This document shows positions 1 through 4,786 of a stretch of DNA of 5,328 nt, in pieces. The notes beneath the pieces were generated by a model. That model was not told where the DNA came from, made no database searches, and saw nothing but the letters and a program-made list of their open reading frames with translations. The DNA is from Flavobacteriaceae bacterium TMED68 (lineage in GTDB: Bacteria > Bacteroidota > Bacteroidia > Flavobacteriales > Flavobacteriaceae): positions 9,610 through 14,937 of the forward strand of contig NHDV01000010.1 in NCBI GenBank assembly GCA_002167525.1. Direction: 5' to 3'. Made by a program: the position numbers and the translations under genes. Within the stretch, counting starts at the first letter, position 1. Each line of letters begins with the position of its first letter.

Positions 1-155
1 TTTTTTATAGAATTTTTGTGCCAAGCTCCCCAAACTTTTTCGAGTTTGTGATATTCAGAATCCATCCCTTTGTTCAAAACAATGTAATCTGCTACAGCGT
101 ACTGTGCTGAAACAGTTAAGGGCAAGATTATTATTAAGAATAATAGTTTTTTCAT
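1..155 (-). CDS. Secreted ABM-like (dimeric alpha/beta-barrel type) protein, N-terminal part, paralogue of the next gene
   Basis: This is the 5' part of a gene (51 codons plus two bases) that runs off the left edge. It starts with MKK and has a hydrophobic core at about residues 4-15. A signal peptidase I-type end, TVSAQ, suggests cleavage after Gln18. The start of the mature protein resembles the 225-989 product. A beta strand (ADYIVLNKG, residues 22-30) is followed by an acidic/basic helix containing EYHKLEKVW. The distance from the strand-end glycine through the helix matches the neighbour's KVKPG stretch and helix. I infer a secreted or periplasmic protein of the same family, with no known substrate. 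It lies downstream of its paralogue, behind a terminator, and has its own -7-like box at 185-192. The family link rests on about 30 residues, so it is tentative; that it is an exported protein gene is much more secure. Confidence 0.72.
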   Translation of the reverse strand, partial: MKKLLFLIIILPLTVSAQYAVADYIVLNKGMDSEYHKLEKVWGAWHKNSIK

Positions 156-184
156 TTTTGATTGATTTATGATTAATGATTCAT

Positions 185-192
185 CAAATATA
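185..192 (-). promoter_or_regulatory. Candidate Bacteroidota -7 promoter box for the 1-155 gene
   Basis: On the minus strand this reads TATATTTG, an exact match to the TAnnTTTG -7 consensus of the Bacteroidota housekeeping sigma factor. It lies about 30 bases upstream of the ATG at 155, which would leave a leader of roughly 20 bases. It directly follows and overlaps the T-tract of the upstream terminator. No good TTTG -33 box is present; the expected place holds only T-rich sequence inside or near the terminator stem. Such AT-rich octamers also arise by chance. Confidence 0.4.
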
Positions 193-217
193 AAAAAACC
201 TCCTTAACGGAGGTTTT
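192..217 (-). terminator. Rho-independent terminator of the 225-989 gene
   Basis: AAAACCTCC (195-203) is a perfect 9-bp inverted repeat with GGAGGTTTT (209-217), around a 5-base loop. In the minus-strand direction the hairpin runs into seven T's (198-192). It begins 8 bases past the TAA stop of the 225-989 gene, the classic position. It should separate that gene's transcript from the paralogue at 1-155. A T-run also follows in the plus direction, but it is shorter (TTTT then AAAA) and no plus-strand gene precedes it. Confidence 0.9.
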
Positions 218-224
218 AAAATTT

Positions 225-989
225 TTATTCAAGCATTGTTACTTTCCGTATTATTACACTTTCTCTTAAATCTCTTATTTTAAGCATGGTTTGATAGCTT
301 TTATTGGCATCCCAACTGGCTGTATTTGCTCTTGTTTTTATTACATCGCTAAATTTTGAAAACCAGTCAACAGTGAAGTAATTCCAATAAACATCAACAC
401 CAACTTTATCAATTCTCTTGGCTAAAGACCAACCTGTTCTTAATCCTTTTTTATTAAGGCCATTTATATACAAGTCCTTTTCCATTTTTTCATAGGTTTT
501 AAATTTGCCTTCTTTAACTTTCATCCAGTTTACTACCCCTATATCGTCAGGCAAGTTTACGTTTTCATCTCTTTTAATATCTTTTACCGGCATAAAAAAA
601 GCCTCCGCAACAATTTCCCTTTTTTTTCTTATACCGTCCATAAATACTGTCCAATCGGAATCAGTCATTCCAGGAACTGCCTCATTTCGCATTTTAATCC
701 ATCCTTCTGAACTTCTTTCTTTCTCCATTTGACTAAGTAACATTGGCTCTACAATCATATGAGTAAATGGAGCTTGAGGATTCGCTACGACTTCCCAAAG
801 ATGCCAACCTTCTTGGTATCCGGCATCAATTCTTTTTTGAGCCATTTTGCCAAATTTAGTTTTAAGATCTTCAGCGTAGTTATTACCAGGCTTAACTTTA
901 ATAAATGTTTGTCTTAAGACAACTTTATCTTGTCCATTTAAAGAAATAGAGAAGAATAATATAAATATTAGTAAAACGTATTTTTTCAT
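225..989 (-). CDS. Secreted protein with two ABM-like (dimeric alpha/beta-barrel type) repeats, function unknown
   Basis: The 254-residue product starts MKKYVLL. It has a hydrophobic signal core (about 4-17) and a probable cleavage after NGQ (Gln20), so it is exported to the periplasm or outside. The mature part appears to be an internal duplication. In half 1, a strand RQTFIKVKPG (26-35) is followed by a charged helix and GYQEGWHLWEV (57-67). In half 2, VVNWMKVKEG (152-161) is followed by a helix and GLRTGWSLAKRI (182-193). Each half keeps a KVK-x-G turn and a G-W pair about 25 residues apart. This strand-helix-strand pattern resembles antibiotic-biosynthesis-monooxygenase/dimeric alpha-beta barrel domains, but I see no catalytic motif that fixes a reaction. 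The ATG at 989 is the only start preceding the signal peptide. It lies 63 bp after the lipoprotein gene, so co-transcription is possible, and a strong terminator follows. The secreted status is firmer than the fold. Confidence 0.88.
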   Translation of the reverse strand: MKKYVLLIFILFFSISLNGQDKVVLRQTFIKVKPGNNYAEDLKTKFGKMAQKRIDAGYQEGWHLWEVVANPQAPFTHMIVEPMLLSQMEKERSSEGWIKMRNEAVPGMTDSDWTVFMDGIRKKREIVAEAFFMPVKDIKRDENVNLPDDIGVVNWMKVKEGKFKTYEKMEKDLYINGLNKKGLRTGWSLAKRIDKVGVDVYWNYFTVDWFSKFSDVIKTRANTASWDANKSYQTMLKIRDLRESVIIRKVTMLE

Positions 990-1014
990 AATTATTTGGT
1001 TTATTGTTTAGACT

Positions 1015-1022
1015 TAAATATA
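1015..1022 (-). promoter_or_regulatory. Possible -7 box upstream of the 225-989 gene
   Basis: On the minus strand this reads TATATTTA, one base off the TAnnTTTG consensus. It is placed to give a leader of about 20 bases before the ATG at 989. I could not find a TTTG -33 box at the usual spacing. It lies between two copies of TTATTGTTTA (1001-1010 and 1040-1049, plus-strand reading). If real, the gene need not depend on read-through from the lipoprotein gene 63 bp upstream. Confidence 0.25.
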
Positions 1023-1052
1023 CAAAGAACACGCTTAAGTTATTGTTTAAAC

Positions 1053-2459
1053 TCAATTACAACTTAATGAAAATATCACAGAGGGGTCGTACATCCAAGA
1101 ATCTGGATAGTTAGCAGCGTCTTCACTAAATGGAAAATCAACAACATTCCATGGATTATCACAGGAAAGATTAGGATTATCGTCATTGTTTAAAGGAATA
1201 TTCGCTTCTTCGCAACCAGGAGGTATGTTATTTATAAGATTCGGGTGAACGCTAATACAATTGAAAAGATTTGATTCTGCTCTTAATATTCTTAAATTCG
1301 AATTTTTGCTTAAATCTAACCCCGTTAATTCATTTCGATTTAACAAAAGGGCGTACAAGAAGTTCGATTCTGGAAGAATAATTTCTCCTAACTCGCAATC
1401 TTGACATGATACTACCTTTAGATTTTGATTTTCACTCAAATCCAAAAAATCAATCTTATTTCTATCAAGCCAGATCATTTCTAAACTATCTGTATTTGGT
1501 AGAATTAATGATGGATTATTGTGATCAAAAATATTATATGCGTACAAATATTTTAATGAACTCTGATTCGATAAATCAAGCTCAGTTAATTTACTGTCCC
1601 AAATCCTTATATGTTCAATAATGGGGCTATTTGACAAATCCAATTCTTTAAGTTTTGTGTTATGCACTGAGAGCTCTTTAAGATTGGGGGAATTTGATAT
1701 TTCTAAGACTTCAAGTGTATAAGTTTCGTATATAAAGATTCTTTCAAGTGAAATATTATTTTTGAAATATATTTCTTCAAGTGGATTAAATGGCAAATCA
1801 ACATAAGTTAGTTGTTTATTAAACGAAAGATCCAAAACACCTGAAATATAATTGTTGCTGGCAACTAGTGAATTTAAACTTTCAAAATCTTCGATTCCAA
1901 CTAAAGATTTGATCCCTCTTTCTCTAGCATCAATTTGTCGTAATGAATTTATATTTGATGTTAGTACAAAACCATCAATTTCTTCATCTAAACCGAGCTC
2001 GATCAAATATTTTTCAAACTCAACATCAGCTATATATGTTTTATCCTCCTGATAACTTTCATCTTTTTCTCCTTCCAAAACATCTTTACACACATTAGTT
2101 AAATCAATTTCAAATGTGATGATTGAATCGGTAATTTGAATATTATTCAAACTCCCAACAATTGCCCCTTCTGTGTCATACATTTCAAGGCTTTCATCTG
2201 AGACTATCTTATAAGTCCCAATTAAGACGTTATTATCACTAGTATAAATTTTAAATGCCAAATTGGAGTTTAAAATTAGATCTGTAATATTACAAGATTC
2301 TTTTTTTGATCCAACTAAACTCCCTTTTTTTCTAATTTTCCATTTCCCTACACCATAGAAAGATTCCTGATCAATATTAATAGACTCTTCTTTAGTGGAA
2401 CAACTTGCTATTATTTGAAAAAAAATGATAATAAAAAAAGTTATACTCTTTGAAACCAT
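1053..2459 (-). CDS. Surface-type lipoprotein with lipocalin-like domain and leucine-rich repeats
   Basis: The 468-residue product has a type II signal peptide with hydrophobic core 6-17 and lipobox IASC, giving lipidated Cys20. Next comes CSTKEE; a lysine followed by acidic residues resembles the Bacteroidota lipoprotein export signal, so display on the cell surface is plausible. Residues 35-125 look like a small lipocalin-like beta domain, with GKWKIRKKG, ESCNITDLIL, GTYKIVSDESLEMYD and a closing strand ITFEIDL. From TYIADVEFEKYLIELGLDEEI (141-161) the protein follows the flavobacterial leucine-rich-repeat pattern. It has an entry module ending in GIEDFESL (188-195), then repeats about 20-22 residues long such as LKELDLSN (270-277), LTELDLSN (291-298) and LTGLDLSKN (378-386), and a Cys/Trp-containing cap ending FSLSC (463-467). 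No type IX secretion tail is seen, which fits lipid anchoring. Such repeats usually bind proteins or glycans; the ligand is unknown. Confidence 0.92.
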   Translation of the reverse strand: MVSKSITFFIIIFFQIIASCSTKEESINIDQESFYGVGKWKIRKKGSLVGSKKESCNITDLILNSNLAFKIYTSDNNVLIGTYKIVSDESLEMYDTEGAIVGSLNNIQITDSIITFEIDLTNVCKDVLEGEKDESYQEDKTYIADVEFEKYLIELGLDEEIDGFVLTSNINSLRQIDARERGIKSLVGIEDFESLNSLVASNNYISGVLDLSFNKQLTYVDLPFNPLEEIYFKNNISLERIFIYETYTLEVLEISNSPNLKELSVHNTKLKELDLSNSPIIEHIRIWDSKLTELDLSNQSSLKYLYAYNIFDHNNPSLILPNTDSLEMIWLDRNKIDFLDLSENQNLKVVSCQDCELGEIILPESNFLYALLLNRNELTGLDLSKNSNLRILRAESNLFNCISVHPNLINNIPPGCEEANIPLNNDDNPNLSCDNPWNVVDFPFSEDAANYPDSWMYDPSVIFSLSCN

Positions 2460-2620
2460 TTGATTTTGATAATACTTTTTAAATGTAAAGAAATAATCCT
2501 ATTTGATTGAGCTATTTTAACTAATTGAATAAAATTAAAAGGCTATGAAACCGCTATTTCAAATCTTTAGTTTATGCTACTAATTTGTATATTTAGATTG
2601 CAAACCAAAATTTTATTTAG
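2460..2620. other. Divergent intergenic region between the lipoprotein gene and the small membrane-protein gene
   Basis: These 161 bp separate two genes that point away from each other, so both promoters should lie here. On the minus strand TACATTTA (2487 to 2480) and on the plus strand TATATTTA (2588-2595) each differ by one base from the TAnnTTTG -7 consensus. They would give leaders of about 14 and 19 bases. Neither has a convincing TTTG -33 box, so both are weak calls. No open frame, RNA gene or strong hairpin was recognised. Confidence 0.4.
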
Positions 2621-2854
2621 ATGACCAATTATCTTTTCTTTATTGTTACGGGTATATCCCTTTTATTTTTATTTTTCTTATGGAGCTCAAAAAAATCAGT
2701 GAAAACTGGGTTTGCCAAAGATGAGAACAACAATCAAATCCCAGATGCATGGGAAAAGAGATTTAAGTTCCTTTTCACTTTCGAAAATATAATAATTCTT
2801 ATTTTAGGAATTTTAATAGGGTATTTATTTGCTAAGTCCTCCTTACTTTCTTAA
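2621..2854 (+). CDS. Small two-helix membrane protein with calcium-loop-like DENNNQIPD motif
   Basis: The 77-residue product has a hydrophobic helix at about 4-20, a polar loop at 22-52, and a second helix at about 55-71 with a GILIGY core. The loop holds DENNNQIPDAWE (34-45). Its spacing of D34, N36, N38, I40-P41-D42 and E45 matches the D-x-D/N-x-D/N-G-I-P-D-x-x-E pattern of thrombospondin type 3 and related EF-hand-like calcium loops. The loop also carries seven Lys/Arg residues, so the positive-inside rule would put it in the cytoplasm with both ends outside. I do not recognise a named family and assign no function. It is probably monocistronic: the divergent lipoprotein gene lies upstream, and an intrinsic terminator follows about 90 bp after the stop. 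The ribosome binding site is weak (AT-rich upstream sequence), as is usual in Bacteroidota. Coding is supported by the ordered helix-loop-helix design and the motif. Confidence 0.8.
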   Translation: MTNYLFFIVTGISLLFLFFLWSSKKSVKTGFAKDENNNQIPDAWEKRFKFLFTFENIIILILGILIGYLFAKSSLLS

Positions 2855-2943
2855 AAAATTTACTATACAACTCTTAAATTAAATATTTGTCATTAATTTT
2901 AAGATTGGTAGATAATTTTCATAAACCAATTTGTTTTTTCTAG

Positions 2944-2973
2944 ACCGCTGGAATAATTCTAGCGGTTTTTTTT
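2944..2973 (+). terminator. Rho-independent terminator downstream of the small membrane-protein gene
   Basis: ACCGCTGGA (2944-2952) pairs with TCTAGCGGT (2958-2966), giving a 9-bp stem with one G-T wobble and a 5-base loop. A run of eight T's (2966-2973) follows. The GC-rich stem stands out in an AT-rich spacer and works only in the plus direction. It lies about 90 bp past the TAA of the 2621-2854 gene and 32 bp before the next ATG. A weaker hairpin (ATTGGT 2904-2909 with ACCAAT 2925-2930, then a T-rich run) lies in the long 3' leader of this transcript and might be an auxiliary terminator. Confidence 0.85.
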
Positions 2974-2976
2974 GTT

Positions 2977-2984
2977 TACTTTTA
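2977..2984 (+). promoter_or_regulatory. Possible -7 box for the outer-membrane barrel gene
   Basis: TACTTTTA matches TAnnTTTG except for the last base. It lies just after the terminator T-tract and would give a leader of about 15 bases before the ATG at 3006. The terminator just upstream means the barrel gene needs a promoter in this short gap, which favours the call. No TTTG -33 box is seen at the normal distance. Confidence 0.3.
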
Positions 2985-3005
2985 AGAACTCTCTTATAGG
3001 TTATT

Positions 3006-3677
3006 ATGAATGTTGTAGTTCGCTTACTTTCATTAAAAAATTTGATTATTTTTTTTCTCCTTTCTTTATCCACAACATTTTCACAGGGTGAAAATTTATT
3101 AATTCAACAATACAATAAAGGACCTGCTTTAGATGATGTTTACTCTAGATGGTCTTTTTATTTAGGTGGTAGACTAAATTATTTAAATACTGATCTTGAA
3201 ACATCTAACCCTGTACTCTCATTGGGCAGCTTAATAGAATTCCAATTAAATGTCTCAAAGACTTTCGGCTTCTTAATTGGCTTCGGAAATACAGTCATTT
3301 CATATAAGTATGATTATCAAAATTCATTTGCAAAAGACCGTCTTAATTACTTTGTTTTACCCATTGGAGTTCGATTAAATCCTACAAAAAAAGTGAGTGT
3401 TTCATTTGGTGCTACATATAATCTTTTTAACAAAGGTCAAAATCAGGTTACCGAAAATGATGTTGTAATGAAAAAAGAATATGAAAAATTAGATTTTAAA
3501 AATAGTTTCGGCGGGTTTACGCAAATTGGTTTTTACTTTTTAAAAAATTTCTATAGTTTTATTAATTATCGGTGGGCAACAAAATATAATTCCCCTCTAG
3601 CTGAAAAAAGCAACAATAATAACGGATTTCAATTAGGTTTAGCTTACAAATTTTGGTCCACTAAAATAAAAAGGTAA
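3006..3677 (+). CDS. Outer-membrane beta-barrel protein (about eight strands), function unknown
   Basis: The 223-residue product has a signal peptide with hydrophobic core LIIFFLLSLSTT (13-24) and probable cleavage after TFSQ (Gln27). The mature chain alternates polar and hydrophobic residues in strand-like segments near 49-60 (SFYLGGRLNYL), 71-83, 88-101, 113-124 (LNYFVLPIGVRL), 128-139, 167-178, 182-190 and 207-216 (FQLGLAYKFW). That makes about eight strands, rich in Tyr, Phe and Gly and with a hydrophilic loop at 142-165. This fits the small OmpA/OmpX or PorT-like outer-membrane barrel class of Bacteroidota. The segment LPIGVRLNP is typical of these 'outer membrane beta-barrel' proteins. 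No peptidoglycan-binding domain follows, and nothing points to a specific ligand. ATG 3006 is the only Met before the signal peptide. The gene converges with the LpxR-like gene, 49 bp away. Confidence 0.88.
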   Translation: MNVVVRLLSLKNLIIFFLLSLSTTFSQGENLLIQQYNKGPALDDVYSRWSFYLGGRLNYLNTDLETSNPVLSLGSLIEFQLNVSKTFGFLIGFGNTVISYKYDYQNSFAKDRLNYFVLPIGVRLNPTKKVSVSFGATYNLFNKGQNQVTENDVVMKKEYEKLDFKNSFGGFTQIGFYFLKNFYSFINYRWATKYNSPLAEKSNNNNGFQLGLAYKFWSTKIKR

Positions 3678-3726
3678 ATGAATTGTTTAAAATTCCTAAT
3701 AAACCTACAAGGAAATAAATTTATTT

Positions 3727-4629
3727 TTAGATGAAAAAGTACAATGAAATTTTTAAGTAAAAATGAGAGCGGTAATTTTGATTTTTAATATAGTTGGAAC
3801 TCCTATTTAACATAATATTTGCCTTCCAAGGCAACCTTTGATAAATCAATCCAGCTTGGTATTTATTACGAAATTTATTTGGAACTAAACTAAATGGATT
3901 ATTGTCTTTTAACCAACTCCCTGTTAATGAATAGTCATGAAGGACATACTCTAGTTCTGTACCTAAAAAAAACGAAAACCCATTTTGTAAAGCCTCTAAT
4001 CTATTTCCAAAAAAAGGTAACCCAGGAATTGATCCTAATTGAACACCTATACGAGTCTTAAATGTATTTCGAAAAGAGCCTAATTGAGCACTATTATGAT
4101 TTATCCATTTTAACTTTGTAGTTAAAAATCTCCCAAAAAAAAATGATCCGTTTATATTAAAATGTAAAGCCTGTGGAATTGAAACAGCCCAAGTTAAAGG
4201 ATCCAAATTTAATAGATTAACGTGGTAAGTATTTTGAAAAAATTTAGCTAATGATTCGTTAGCTCCAGTTGTGCCAATTTGAAATCCCAAGCCATATCCA
4301 AAATCAGGATCTTGAAAATATTCTTGCCGATACCCTAAATATAACCAACCGCTGTAAGGATAATCCATCCTGGAAATAAGAGAAGTTGAGCCAATTGAAG
4401 GTGTATTAATTTCTTGACCAATTGTCCAATGCTTTGAAATATAATTCCATTTAGAAAGTGAGTCAGATGATTTTTTGGTAAGTTTCCCATATTCTACAAA
4501 AATACCACTGCTATAATAACGATCACTTTTAAAATAAAGATCATTATCTACATTTAAACCAATGTACTTTTGAGCATAGTTAAAAGTTGAAACTCCCAAA
4601 AGATAAAAAAACACCAAAAAATTTCGCAC
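3727..4629 (-). CDS. LpxR-family lipid A 3'-O-deacylase-like outer-membrane protein (DUF2219 type)
   Basis: LpxR is an outer-membrane barrel that removes the 3'-acyloxyacyl group from lipid A. This 300-residue product is close to the usual length. It has a signal peptide ending NYAQ (Gln20) and then the family's N-terminal signature VDNDLYFKSDRYYSSG (27-42). Family landmarks follow: TIGQEINTPS (69-78), MDYPYSGWLYLGY (88-100), QNTYH (132-136), LPFFGNRLEALQNGFSFFLGTE (204-225) with HDYSLTG (231-237), and an aromatic barrel end YFFI. Compared with the enterobacterial enzyme, N29, D30 and H136 fit the catalytic Asn, Asp and His; the catalytic Thr position appears to be Ser40. The start is GTG at 4629: no ATG lies between the upstream in-frame TGA (4645-4647) and the signal peptide. 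Lipid A as substrate is inferred from the family. The gene is convergent with the barrel gene and divergent from the crotonase gene. Confidence 0.87.
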   Translation of the reverse strand: MRNFLVFFYLLGVSTFNYAQKYIGLNVDNDLYFKSDRYYSSGIFVEYGKLTKKSSDSLSKWNYISKHWTIGQEINTPSIGSTSLISRMDYPYSGWLYLGYRQEYFQDPDFGYGLGFQIGTTGANESLAKFFQNTYHVNLLNLDPLTWAVSIPQALHFNINGSFFFGRFLTTKLKWINHNSAQLGSFRNTFKTRIGVQLGSIPGLPFFGNRLEALQNGFSFFLGTELEYVLHDYSLTGSWLKDNNPFSLVPNKFRNKYQAGLIYQRLPWKANIMLNRSSNYIKNQNYRSHFYLKISLYFFI

Positions 4630-4786
4630 AAATAAATTCTTATTTCAATATTTTACACGTGTGAATTAAGTTATTGATAATTATGTAATATTCTATCAAA
4701 CGCAAATATTTAAACAATAGTTACTTTTTAAATTGAATAAATTTAAAATTTTTAAACCTTAAGAGATTCATTACTTTTACATCCAT
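4630..4786. other. Divergent intergenic region between the LpxR-like and crotonase genes
   Basis: These 157 very AT-rich bases must hold promoters for both flanking genes. They contain a perfect 8-bp palindrome, ACACGTGT (4655-4662), with a one-mismatch extension to 14 bases (4652-4665). It is about 25 bp upstream of the GTG of the LpxR-like gene and could be an operator. The crotonase -7-like box lies at the other end. No promoter for the LpxR-like gene was convincing: a TTTG occurs on the minus strand near 4700, but no good -7 box follows it. No gene is seen inside. Confidence 0.45.
4772..4779 (+). promoter_or_regulatory. Candidate -7 promoter box for the crotonase gene
   Basis: TACTTTTA differs only in its last base from the Bacteroidota -7 consensus TAnnTTTG. 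It lies 7 bases before the ATG at 4787. Since transcription usually starts several bases after this box, the mRNA would have almost no leader, in keeping with the lack of any purine-rich ribosome binding site here. The -33 region, about 19 bases upstream, has only T-rich sequence (4749-4753), not TTTG. Confidence 0.42.

Noticed and set aside
505..732. 75-codon open frame on the plus strand
   Set aside because: It lies wholly antisense to the well-supported secreted protein gene at 225-989, has low-complexity Ser/Phe/Ile composition, and shows no domain.
1406..1621. 71-codon plus-strand open frame
   Set aside because: It is antisense to the leucine-rich-repeat region; its sequence is simply the reverse reading of repeats.
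1261..1690. Repeated DNA within the lipoprotein gene
   Set aside because: The periodic similarity comes from the protein-level LDLSN-type leucine-rich repeats, not from a DNA repeat or CRISPR array; the nucleotide copies are diverged.
1852..2052. 66-codon plus-strand open frame
   Set aside because: It is antisense to the lipoprotein gene, serine-rich, with no recognisable motif or start signal.
2855..2943. Small RNA gene between the small membrane-protein stop and its terminator
   Set aside because: The 89 bases show only a weak 6-bp hairpin, no promoter and no recognisable RNA family; a long 3' untranslated region is simpler.
2879..3073. 64-codon minus-strand open frame, lysine-rich
   Set aside because: It spans the terminator at 2944-2973 and overlaps the signal-peptide codons of the barrel gene antisense; the Lys richness is a by-product of T-rich plus-strand DNA.
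3678..3726. Possible bidirectional terminator between the convergent genes
   Set aside because: Only a 5-bp TTCCT/AGGAA stem with a 12-base loop and the AT-only palindrome AAATAAATTTATTT (3713-3726) are present. Neither makes a convincing intrinsic terminator.
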